Assembly (NCBI GenBank): GCA_050329415.1
Contig: JBHJOS010000050.1
Location: 1-64,000, forward strand
Length of the DNA: 64,000 bases
Direction of reading: 5' to 3'
Source: JANNOG01 sp050329415
Lineage (GTDB): Bacteria; Actinomycetota; Actinomycetes; Actinomycetales; JBBAYJ01
The notes beneath the pieces are model-generated. The model was not told the DNA's origin and made no database searches. It was given only the letters and a program-made list of their open reading frames with translations. Below, piece after piece: positions 55,059-62,884 of the stretch (the first letter of the stretch is position 1; each line of letters opens with the position of its first letter). Made by a program: the position numbers and the translations under genes.

Positions 55059-55618
55059 CGCACGCTCCGGGCTCGTGAGGGGGCGGACGTCAGGCGGTCG
55101 ACGAAGGGGATCCCGACCCTGAGCCATTCGTCGAGGGTGACGGCGTAGTAGTACGCGTCCCACAGCCGCCCGTGAAAGTAGAAGTGGTCCGGCAGGGTGG
55201 CCTCGCGGACGCCTGCCGTGAAGGCGACTCCGAATCCGCCCCGACTCAGCTCCGTGGTCACGGCGTAGACCTTGAGCACCTCGAGCGCGGCGAACGCGTA
55301 GTTGATGAGGAGGACCGTCGCCTCGGCCCCGGCACCGACGGGGCTGCGGCTGTCGTCGGTGTATATTCCCACCTCGACGTGACCGGCGGGGCTGTGGTTC
55401 TGCAGCATCGCGAAACCGATGGCCTCGTCTCGTCCCGACAGTTCCACGACGAACAGCCTCACGACCTGGTCCATCATTCGGCGGCCGAAGGCGTCCGGGG
55501 CCGGGGGCTCGTTCATCCCGAACTTCACGAGGTAGTCGTAGATCGTTCGACTGGATTCGGCCCCGACTGGGGCCAGTCGCACCCGGCGCGTCTTCAGGTA
55601 CGGAACGAGGTTGGTCAT
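55055..55618 (-). CDS. GNAT-like acyltransferase 1
   Basis: A 187-residue protein. KTRRVRLAPVGAESSRTIYDYL is the opening strand of RimJ-type GNATs. HVEVGIYTDDSRSPVGAGAEAT sits where the acetyl-CoA loop lies, and INYAFAALEVLKVYAVTTELS matches a segment of the second GNAT in the cluster. The classic RxxGxG/A loop is weak, so donor use may differ, for instance acyl carrier protein. ATG 55618 overlaps the methyltransferase stop (ATGA). A sugar-amine or peptide acylation role is inferred. Confidence 0.75.
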   Translation of the reverse strand: MTNLVPYLKTRRVRLAPVGAESSRTIYDYLVKFGMNEPPAPDAFGRRMMDQVVRLFVVELSGRDEAIGFAMLQNHSPAGHVEVGIYTDDSRSPVGAGAEATVLLINYAFAALEVLKVYAVTTELSRGGFGVAFTAGVREATLPDHFYFHGRLWDAYYYAVTLDEWLRVGIPFVDRLTSAPSRARSVR

Positions 55619-56367
55619 GCGCCGGCCCGCCGCCCGGCGGCGGCAGCGCCCGCCTGTTCCCGCGAGGAGGTTCCGATGAGCAGACCGCGGCCGGAGGGTC
55701 CGGTGGCATCGACATCGCTCGACAGCCCCGCGCGATCGAAGGCGTCCAGATACTCCTCCCACGTGAACAGACCCAGTTGGTGCCGCTCGACCAGGTGCGA
55801 GATCCCGTCGGCGGTTCCGACCAGGTAGTGGAGGTCGAGATGAGCCACGTTTGCCACTCGGGTGGAATGGCCCATCCGGACGGCCTGCAACTCGGGGCGG
55901 TCGACGTGAAGGGTGCCGACCAGGTCGGTGCGCCACTCGTCCGGACGGTTGCACGGCTCCACGATCAACAGCCCGCCGGGGTTGAGGTGTCCCGCCATGC
56001 GCGCCACGGCCGCTCGCAGGTCCGCCACCGTCAACATGTACCCGATGGACGAGAAGAGGCAGGTCACAACGTCGAACCGGGCGCCCAGCCAGAAGCTGCG
56101 CATGTCGTCGCAGACGAAACGGACCCCAGGGCACCGCTTCCGCGCGAGAGCGAGGAGCTGTTCGTCGAGGTCGACGCCGACGATCTCGAAACCTGCCATG
56201 AGGTGCTCGATGTGACGCCCGGTCCCGCACGCCACGTCCAGCAGGGTGGTGGCCTCGGGGTGCCGCGCCCGAATGTGCTCCGTGACGTGACGCGATTCCT
56301 TGGCATAGTCCTTGCCGGCCGCCTCGTACAGGAGGTCGAAGAGGTGCGGGGTGTGGTCAAACATCAC
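55615..56367 (-). CDS. NDP-aminosugar N-methyltransferase (DesVI/TylM1-like)
   Basis: A 250-residue SAM-dependent methyltransferase. FDLLYEAAGKDYAKES at the start, LLDVACGTGRHIEHLMAGFE (SAM motif I, about residues 42-61), CDDMRSFWLGARFDVV and GPSGRGLLIG at the end match the DesVI/TylM1 family, which N,N-dimethylates 3-amino-3,6-dideoxyhexoses. Together with the 3-aminotransferase it predicts a dimethylated amino sugar. It starts with GTG at 56367. It heads the minus-strand operon and is divergent from GNAT 2, 76 bases away. TGAGTGA, one half of the cluster palindrome, overlaps its start region. Confidence 0.9.
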   Translation of the reverse strand: MMFDHTPHLFDLLYEAAGKDYAKESRHVTEHIRARHPEATTLLDVACGTGRHIEHLMAGFEIVGVDLDEQLLALARKRCPGVRFVCDDMRSFWLGARFDVVTCLFSSIGYMLTVADLRAAVARMAGHLNPGGLLIVEPCNRPDEWRTDLVGTLHVDRPELQAVRMGHSTRVANVAHLDLHYLVGTADGISHLVERHQLGLFTWEEYLDAFDRAGLSSDVDATGPSGRGLLIGTSSREQAGAAAAGRRAGA

Positions 56368-56443
56368 TCATGGTCCCCACGGTGACGTAGCATCCTGGAC
56401 CCCGGCCGGGCGCCGGACCCCCACCGACGGACCAGGAGCGAGG

Positions 56444-56998
56444 ATGAGTTTGTTCCCGCACGTCAGCACGCCACTTCTGGCACTGAACCCCATGCCCTTC
56501 CGATCGGGTTGCGACGTCCATGCCCTGTTCCGAGGGACATCGGCGGGCGACCTGATGCACGAGGACCTGTTCACCGCGGTCTACTGCACGGACAACGTCT
56601 CGCGCGTGTCCATGCAGTTCGAGATCAGGCAGCCGGACACCACCGGGGCGCTGATCGGCTGCAGCACGCTGATGGAGCTCAACCCGCACGCCGGGCACGT
56701 CCGGGCCGGTGTCTTCGTGACACCAGACATCGAGGGCGGACCGGAGGCCCGGCATGCGCGCCTGCTCACTGCGAACTTCGCCTTCGCGATGTGGAACCTG
56801 CGCAAGGTGTACTCGTGGCAGATTCACGGCGAGCAGCCCTGGCCGAATTCGCTGGCCGTCAGGGAGGGCACGTTGCGGAACTTCCTGCACGATGGCCTCC
56901 GCACTCTCGACATGGACGTGATCGCGCTCTACCGGTCGACGTGGGATGAACGTGGCGCCACCATGGTCGACGAGATTTCCGGCGGAACGGGAGGGTAG
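56444..56998 (+). CDS. GNAT-like acyltransferase 2
   Basis: A 184-residue paralogue of GNAT 1. GHVRAGVFVTPDIEGGPEAR and LTANFAFAMWNLRKVYSWQI align with its middle. The C-terminal YRSTWDERGATMVD differs. AGGAGCGAGG lies just before ATG 56444. The acetyl-CoA loop is again atypical. Two divergent GNATs in one cluster suggest two acylations, or that one has taken another function. It is followed by the peptide-2 promoter region. Confidence 0.75.
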   Translation: MSLFPHVSTPLLALNPMPFRSGCDVHALFRGTSAGDLMHEDLFTAVYCTDNVSRVSMQFEIRQPDTTGALIGCSTLMELNPHAGHVRAGVFVTPDIEGGPEARHARLLTANFAFAMWNLRKVYSWQIHGEQPWPNSLAVREGTLRNFLHDGLRTLDMDVIALYRSTWDERGATMVDEISGGTGG

Positions 56999-57055
56999 CT
57001 CGGAGACCGCAAATTAGCCGACAGCTGCCGCCTCCGGATCAGCGGCGGCCCGCGC

Positions 57056-57071
57056 TGAGTGAATCCGCTCA
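57056..57071 (+). promoter_or_regulatory. Palindromic operator upstream of peptide gene 2
   Basis: TGAGTGAATCCGCTCA matches the copy at 45832-45847 in 15 of 16 positions. TGAG and CTCA are the outer arms. It lies 147 bases before the peptide-2 start; the other copy lies 144 bases before the divergent glycosyltransferase start and 89 before the peptide-1 start. It probably binds the cluster regulator. Confidence 0.6.
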
Positions 57072-57218
57072 CAAGCGGAGCGGAGCCGCGCAGGGGGCGA
57101 TCGGGGGCGATCCGACCTGGAGCAGGCGATTGCCGCCCACCGGGACGGTCCCCATCCTCAGGAGCCACGAGTCCAGCGGCCCGCCACCCACGGGCGGGAC
57201 AGGACAAGAGGAGACTGC

Positions 57219-57434
57219 ATGTCGCCAGATGCCGCCGCGTCGTCCGAGGAGTCCCCGGCCTTGGGCAGCACTCGCCCCCGGCGCACCGTCACGATCCGCA
57301 ACGGCACCAGTCGTGGCCGGTCGACGGTGAACCTGTCGGGCCGGGCGTTCGCCGTGGCAACCGACGGCGCGGCCCGCGACGAGTCGGACGAGACCCCCAC
57401 CCCGACGGGGTGCCCGTGCTCGTCCGGCTACTGA
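57219..57434 (+). CDS. Small peptide with C-terminal Thr/Ser/Cys segment, candidate RiPP precursor 2
   Basis: A 71-residue peptide with AGAGGAG six bases before its ATG. The start is acidic and Ser-rich (MSPDAAASSEESPALGS). The middle is basic and beta-prone (RTVTIRNGTSRGRSTVNL, then GRAFAVATDG). The end is DESDETPTPTGCPCSSGY, with Thr, Ser and the only two cysteines. This leader/core contrast is what lanthipeptide-like or other RiPP precursors show. No LanB/C/M, YcaO or radical-SAM gene is in the window, but the cluster continues past the edge. It is followed 97 bases later by the M29-like gene. Confidence 0.62.
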   Translation: MSPDAAASSEESPALGSTRPRRTVTIRNGTSRGRSTVNLSGRAFAVATDGAARDESDETPTPTGCPCSSGY

Positions 57435-57531
57435 TCTCCAGCGACCCGTCCCCGGCTCCGCATCCTCATCAGTCCATCACTCCGGCTCCGGCCGGGTGCC
57501 CCCGAGCAGGGTGCAGAGAGGACCGTTCCTC

Positions 57532-58563
57532 GTGACAACCCTTCCCGCCCAGGCCCGCGACGAGGCCACCCCGGACACGGCACGCCTCGGGTCGCGCCTT
57601 CCCACGGCCCTGGAGCCGGTGTTCGAGGGGGACTGGCCGATCGTGGCCACGGACTCGCGTGATCTCCTGTCGTGGCTGCTGGACGAGGGGGTCGAGGCTC
57701 AGCACTTCTCGCATCTGGCCGACCTGACACCGGACGAGCGACGCAACGTCCTCGTGGTGCCCACCACTGTCGACGGCGCCCCGGACCCCGACCGTTGGCG
57801 CGAACTCTTCGCCGAGTCCCGACTGCTGATCGTCCCGGGAGTCGCCTTCGACCCCTCCATGGAGGCGATGCGGTACACCCTGCGCCGGCTCGCCGAGGCC
57901 TCGATCAACGACGCGGTCGAGCGCAACACACGCGTTCTCAACGCGGTGGCGCAGGCGGAGTCGGTCCTCGTCACGAGCGGCGGGCACGAGATGCGGTGCC
58001 GCTTCGACGAGGTCACGATCCTCCGGCCGAAGATCGAGCCGGAGCTGGAGCGTGGGGAGTGGGAGAGCATCGGTGCCTACTTCGAGGTCGGGCTCGTCTC
58101 GGAGCCGGACGAGTTCATGGCCAACGTCAAGCCGGGCTTCCACGTCGACGGGGAGTTCCTGGTCAACGGCGTGTCCGTCGCCTGTCACCGGCACGTCAGC
58201 AACGACGTGCGTGCCATGAGCACCGCCGCGTGGACGCTCCTGCGCGACGTTCACCGCGACGGTGGCTTCCCACTGCGCATCACCCTCGATCACTCGGTGG
58301 TGCGCAGCATCATGACCGGCCAGGGTCGCGACCTGGTGTCGGACCTGCTCCCGCACACCAATGCCGGCCTGGGGGGCGTGCTCACCGAACTCTCGTTCAG
58401 CACGAACTCGACCCTCCGGCCGGACGGCATCGACTGGACGATCAACTCGCAGATGAACGAGGGCGCGCTCGGTGTCCACGTCGCCATCGGCGAGGGACTG
58501 ACCGGGGCACACGTCGACTTCATCGCCACGGGGGCGACCTCCGACATCACGCCCGCACCCTGA
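57532..58563 (+). CDS. M29 aminopeptidase-like protein
   Basis: A 343-residue protein whose second half resembles the M29 (AmpS/thermophilic) aminopeptidase core. HVDGEFLVNGV, LTELSFSTNST, GVHVAIGEG and GAHVDFIATG fall where that family has GEVF, GEVAL, the first HLALG and the VHVDF segments, so Glu, Glu, His, His and Asp metal ligands appear kept. The usual N-terminal region is short (M29 proteins have about 410 residues). It follows peptide 2, so it may process or bind that peptide. GTG 57532 follows GAGAGG. The assignment rests on motif spacing only. Confidence 0.55.
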   Translation: MTTLPAQARDEATPDTARLGSRLPTALEPVFEGDWPIVATDSRDLLSWLLDEGVEAQHFSHLADLTPDERRNVLVVPTTVDGAPDPDRWRELFAESRLLIVPGVAFDPSMEAMRYTLRRLAEASINDAVERNTRVLNAVAQAESVLVTSGGHEMRCRFDEVTILRPKIEPELERGEWESIGAYFEVGLVSEPDEFMANVKPGFHVDGEFLVNGVSVACHRHVSNDVRAMSTAAWTLLRDVHRDGGFPLRITLDHSVVRSIMTGQGRDLVSDLLPHTNAGLGGVLTELSFSTNSTLRPDGIDWTINSQMNEGALGVHVAIGEGLTGAHVDFIATGATSDITPAP

Positions 58564-58603
58564 CGCGCCGACCGCCCGACACCACCGGCCCCCGGGAGAC
58601 CGC

Positions 58604-60010
58604 ATGGGTACGTCGTCACGGGTCCTGACCGCCACCGCCGCGCGGCAGGACCCCGGCCTCGACGACTGGCTGGCCGCCGCCGCCGCACGCAACACGATCG
58701 TGGCCGAGCGGGCGGACCTGAACGAGCTGCCCGGGTGGTACGTCGACCCGGACAGCGGGGACATCCGGCACGTGAGCGGGCGCTTCTTCAGCGTGACCGG
58801 CCTGTCGGCCGAACGGGACCAGGGGCCGATCCCGTCGTGGACCCAACCGATCATCCAGCAGCCCGAGGTCGGCATCCTGGGCCTGCTGACCAAGCGAGTC
58901 GACGGTGACCTGCACTTCCTGCTCCAGGCCAAGGCGGAGCCGGGCAACTGCAACGGCATCCAGCTCTCACCGACCGTGCAGGCGACCTACAGCAACTACA
59001 CACGCGTGCACGGCGGAAAGCCGGTCCCCTACCTCGAGCACTTCGTCGGCCGGTCATCCGGCCGAGTCCTCGTCGACGTCCTGCAGTCCGAGCAGGGTTC
59101 CTGGTTCTACCAGAAGCGCAACCGCAACATGATCGTCGAGGTGACCGGCGAGGTCGAGCCGTCCCTCGACTTCCGCTGGGTGTCCCTGGACGACCTGTAC
59201 GCCCTCCTGCGCCAGGCGGACATGGTCAACATGGACACCCGGACCGTGCTGGCGTGCTTGCCGCTGCACCGCCTCGGCGGTTCCCTCACGCCGCCCGGTG
59301 CCGCGGACGGCCGGTTGACCTCATTGGTCCGACGCTCGCTGGACCCCGGCTCGCCGGTGTCGGTGGGGTGGGCGAACATGCTGAGCTGGGTGACCGACAA
59401 CCGGTGCGTCGACCGGATCCGTGCCCGCACCGTCCCGCTGCGGGAGGTGGGTCCGGCCTGGCGTCGCCTGCCCGACCGTATCTGTCACCAGAGCGAGAGG
59501 TTCTTCAGCATCGTGGGCGTCGACGTCCGGGCAACCGGCCGTGAGGTGCAGGCGTGGGCACAACCGATGCTCCGGCCCCACGGGACGGGCCTGGCCGCCG
59601 TCCTGGTGACCGACGTGGACGGGGTCCTGCACCTGCTGGTCCGAATCGCACCGGCCGTCGGCTACCGGGAGTCGGTGGAGCTGGCACCCACCGTCCAGTG
59701 CACGCCGGACAACTACGTGGACGTCGCCTCTCGGCCGGGCTTCCTCGACGAGCTGCCGACGACCGCGACGGACCGGCTGCTGTTCGACACCGTGCTGTCG
59801 GAGGAGGGCGGGCGGTTCCTCCACGCGAGGACGCGTTACGTCGTCCTGGAGGTCCGCCACGCCGACTACCGCGACGTCCCGGACGACTACCGGTGGCTCA
59901 CCCTGGCCCAGCTCGGCGACCTGCTTCAGCACAGCCACTACGTCAACGTGGAGGCGCGGACGCTGGTGGCCGCGGTGCACAGCCTGGCCGCCGGCCCGGG
60001 TCGGGACTGA
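58604..60010 (+). CDS. NDP-hexose 2,3-dehydratase
   Basis: A 468-residue member of the TylX3/EvaA family. It shows the characteristic internal duplication: GRFFSVTGLSAERD with LSPTVQATYSNYTRVH in the first half, and ERFFSIVGVDVRATGREV with LAPTVQCTPDNYVDVA in the second. The enzyme removes water from a 4-keto-6-deoxyhexose nucleotide, the committed step to 2-deoxysugars. GGGAGA precedes ATG 58604. The partner 3-ketoreductase and the early enzymes (thymidylyltransferase, 4,6-dehydratase) are not in the window. Five bases separate it from glycosyltransferase copy E. Confidence 0.92.
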   Translation: MGTSSRVLTATAARQDPGLDDWLAAAAARNTIVAERADLNELPGWYVDPDSGDIRHVSGRFFSVTGLSAERDQGPIPSWTQPIIQQPEVGILGLLTKRVDGDLHFLLQAKAEPGNCNGIQLSPTVQATYSNYTRVHGGKPVPYLEHFVGRSSGRVLVDVLQSEQGSWFYQKRNRNMIVEVTGEVEPSLDFRWVSLDDLYALLRQADMVNMDTRTVLACLPLHRLGGSLTPPGAADGRLTSLVRRSLDPGSPVSVGWANMLSWVTDNRCVDRIRARTVPLREVGPAWRRLPDRICHQSERFFSIVGVDVRATGREVQAWAQPMLRPHGTGLAAVLVTDVDGVLHLLVRIAPAVGYRESVELAPTVQCTPDNYVDVASRPGFLDELPTTATDRLLFDTVLSEEGGRFLHARTRYVVLEVRHADYRDVPDDYRWLTLAQLGDLLQHSHYVNVEARTLVAAVHSLAAGPGRD

Positions 60011-60014
60011 GCGC

Positions 60015-61385
60015 ATGCGGGTCCTCATGGCCACCAGCGCCGAGTGGAGTCACGCCGCCGGGCTGGTCCCGCTGGGATGGGGGCTGCGCACGGCGGGGCA
60101 CGACGTCCTCGTCGCCACCCAGCCCGCGCTGGTCGACAAGCTCGCCGAGAGCGGTCTGCCCATGGCCGCCGTCGGCCGGGACCACCGGCTCACCGAGGTG
60201 CTGCAGCGGCTGCCCGCGCCCCGCCGCCGGGGCGAAGGGCTGACGGCACACTGGCAGGACCACGACATGGCGTGGTCGGACCTGGTCTGGAGCACGCGCT
60301 ACATGGTGCGCTGGTGGTGGGGCCTGATCAACAACCCGATGGTGGCGGACCTGGTGACGCTGTGCCGGCAGTGGCGGCCCGACCTCGTGATCTGGGAGAC
60401 GACGACGTACGCCGGCGCGGTGGCCGCCCGCGCGAACGGTGTCCCGCACGCCCGTTTCGTCTGGAGCGTCGACCTCCTGGCGCGGATGCGACAGAGCTAC
60501 CTGGTGAGCAAGGCGGCCCAGGTTCCCGGCGACCAGGTCGACCCGATGGCGGACTGGCTCGGCTCCTGCGCCTCCCGTTCCGGTACGGACTTCGACGAGG
60601 AGCTGATCCTCGGTCAGGCCACGATCACCCAGCTGCCGGCGTCCCTGCGTCGACACGATGCACAGGGGATCCGGTACCTGCCGACGCGGTACGTGCCCTA
60701 CAACGGGCGCGCGGTCCTGCCGGACTGGCTCCGCCGCCCACCGGAGCGCCCTCGGGTCGGCCTGACCCTGGGCACTTCGGCCATCGAGCGCTTCGGGAGC
60801 TACGCCGTCGAGGTCGCCGATCTCCTGCGGGCATTGGGGGACCTCGACATCGAGGTCGTGGCGACGATCCCCGACTCACAGCGCGCGGGGCTCGGCCCGG
60901 TCCCGGCCAACGTCCGCGTGGAGGCGTTCGTGTCCCTCGGCGCGCTGCTGCCGACGTGCACGGTCCTCGTCGATCACGGCGGCCCGGGCACGGTCTGCAC
61001 CGCCGTCGCGCACGGGGTGCCGCAGCTTGTCGTGCCCGCGGAGTTCGATGCCCCGGTACTGGCCGGAATGCTGGCCGAGACCGGCGCAGGCCTGGTGCTC
61101 GACGCGGAGGCGGCCGACCCCGGACGCGTGCGGGCCGCAGTCGCCGAGCTGCTGTCCGAACCGTCGTACGCTGCCGCCGCCTCCCGGTTGAACGACGAGT
61201 GGGCCGCCGAGCCCGACCCCTGCCAACTCGCCACGGCGCTGGCCCACGGGATCGTCGCCACCCCCCCTGCTGTCGAGCGCATCCCGGCCGAGCCGGTGCC
61301 GGGGCCGCCCGGGCAGCGGCTGCGGGCAGGAGGGCTGGCGGTCCTCGCACCGGGCGAGGCCACCCCCGCGGGAGGAGTCCGATGA
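60015..61385 (+). CDS. GT1-family natural-product glycosyltransferase (copy E)
   Basis: A 456-residue member of the paralogous set. It starts RVLMATSAEWSHAAGLVPLGWGL like copy C. TLCRQWRPDLVIWETTTYAGA is mid-protein, with the donor motif VDHGGPGTVCTAVAHGVPQ (about residues 317-335). It has a longer Pro-rich tail than the other copies. It belongs to the plus-strand operon from peptide 2 to the ABC exporter, and its stop overlaps the lyase start (ATGA). Confidence 0.9.
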   Translation: MRVLMATSAEWSHAAGLVPLGWGLRTAGHDVLVATQPALVDKLAESGLPMAAVGRDHRLTEVLQRLPAPRRRGEGLTAHWQDHDMAWSDLVWSTRYMVRWWWGLINNPMVADLVTLCRQWRPDLVIWETTTYAGAVAARANGVPHARFVWSVDLLARMRQSYLVSKAAQVPGDQVDPMADWLGSCASRSGTDFDEELILGQATITQLPASLRRHDAQGIRYLPTRYVPYNGRAVLPDWLRRPPERPRVGLTLGTSAIERFGSYAVEVADLLRALGDLDIEVVATIPDSQRAGLGPVPANVRVEAFVSLGALLPTCTVLVDHGGPGTVCTAVAHGVPQLVVPAEFDAPVLAGMLAETGAGLVLDAEAADPGRVRAAVAELLSEPSYAAAASRLNDEWAAEPDPCQLATALAHGIVATPPAVERIPAEPVPGPPGQRLRAGGLAVLAPGEATPAGGVR

Positions 61386-62884
61386 CGTCCGGTGAGCCTC
61401 GGGTTCTCATCGAACTGCTGGGTCTCGCCGAGTTCGGGGTGCCCGTGCGTCCCCTGTCCACCGACGAGACGGCGAGGATGGAGAAGAGCGTCGCCGTCCT
61501 CGACGAGGTCCTCCGCGCCGACGGCGCGGTCTACGGCGTCACGTCGGGGTTCGGGGCCCTCGTCGACCACCCCGGCGACGGGCCGGGGGCGGACCAGGGC
61601 GACGGGCTGATCCGCCACCTGGGCACGGCCCAGGGAGCGCCACTCGACCCGGCCGCCTGCCGGCTGGCGGTCTGGCTGCGCCTGACGAGCATGCGCCGGG
61701 GATGGTCGGCGGTCTCCCCCGCTCACTGGTCGGCGCTCAGCGAGCTGTACGACCGGGGTTTCGTCCCGGCCCTTCCCCGGGCCGGGACCGTCAGCGCCAG
61801 CGGCGACCTGCAGCCGCTGGCGAGCGCGGCGCTGTCCCTCGCGGGTGTCGGGCAGGCGTGGCACCGCGGGCCGGACGGCCGGTGGGTCGTCATCGACGCC
61901 GAGGAGGGCCTGCGTCGGGTCGGGGCCGAGCCGCTCCACTGGCCGGCTCGCGAGGCCTTGGCCTTCGTCAACGGGACCAGCGTCGGCCTGGCCGTCACGA
62001 TGCTCAACCACCATGAGCTGCAGCGCCTGCTGCGCGCCTCGGCCCTGCTCACCGCTCGCCTGGCGGAGTTGCTCGGGGCCGGCTCGGAACCCTTCCACCC
62101 GGGTCTGTCCGAAGCCCGCGGACATCCGGGCCAGGCACAGGTCGCCGAGTGGATCCGCGAGGACCTGCCGTCCGGGCACCCTCATCGCGGACCGGGCCGA
62201 CCGCTGCAGGAGCCGTACAGCCTGCGCGGGGCGCCGCAGGTGCTCGGGGCGGTGCTCGACCAGCTCCAGGCGTGCGAGCCCGTCCTGGTGCGCGAGGCCC
62301 TGGGGTGCACCGACAACCCCGTCTTCCACGAGGGGCAGGTGCTCCACGGCGCGAACTTCCACGCCCTCCCGGTGGGCCTGGTCTCCGACCAGTTGGGCCT
62401 GCTGGTGCAGCAGGTGGCGTTCCTCATGGAGCGGCAGCTGGCGATCGTCTGCTCCCCCGACCGCAACGGCGGGCTCCCGCCCATGCTCGCCTGTGTCCCG
62501 GGTCGGGACAGCGGCCTCGCGGGGGTGCAGATCAGCGCCACGTCGTTCGTGTCGGCCATCCGGCAGCGCGTGGCCCCGGCGACCCTGACCGCGCTGCCGA
62601 CCAACGGAACCAACCAGGACCACGTCCCGATGTCGCTGGTCGGGGCGGTGGCTGTGAACGAGGCGCTGGACGCGGCACGCTGGGTGCTGGGCTCCCTCGC
62701 CGTGGCCACCGCGCAGCTCGCCGCCCTGACGGGGGGCGCGGTCGCCGACGGCGTCTGGCGCCGGCTCGGTGAAGTATCCCCTCCCCTGGAGCGGGACCGC
62801 CCCATGGCGGCGGAGGTACGAGGGAGCGGGGACCTGCTCATGGACGAGGCGACGTCGCGGCTTGCCCGAAGAGCCCTTGGATGA
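61382..62884 (+). CDS. MIO-type aromatic amino acid ammonia-lyase or aminomutase
   Basis: A 500-residue member of the HAL/PAL/TAL family. GTVSASGDLQPLA (about residues 137-149) contains the Ala-Ser-Gly that forms the MIO cofactor. AVYGVTSGFGAL holds the catalytic Tyr. FVNGTSVGLA, QEPYSLRGAPQVLGAV and NGTNQDHVPM are family signatures. It would convert Phe, Tyr or His to the matching acrylate, or to a beta-amino acid. Which substrate is used cannot be read safely. The product may be activated by the AMP ligase of the same cluster. It overlaps its neighbours on both sides (ATGA). Confidence 0.9.
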   Translation: MTSGEPRVLIELLGLAEFGVPVRPLSTDETARMEKSVAVLDEVLRADGAVYGVTSGFGALVDHPGDGPGADQGDGLIRHLGTAQGAPLDPAACRLAVWLRLTSMRRGWSAVSPAHWSALSELYDRGFVPALPRAGTVSASGDLQPLASAALSLAGVGQAWHRGPDGRWVVIDAEEGLRRVGAEPLHWPAREALAFVNGTSVGLAVTMLNHHELQRLLRASALLTARLAELLGAGSEPFHPGLSEARGHPGQAQVAEWIREDLPSGHPHRGPGRPLQEPYSLRGAPQVLGAVLDQLQACEPVLVREALGCTDNPVFHEGQVLHGANFHALPVGLVSDQLGLLVQQVAFLMERQLAIVCSPDRNGGLPPMLACVPGRDSGLAGVQISATSFVSAIRQRVAPATLTALPTNGTNQDHVPMSLVGAVAVNEALDAARWVLGSLAVATAQLAALTGGAVADGVWRRLGEVSPPLERDRPMAAEVRGSGDLLMDEATSRLARRALG

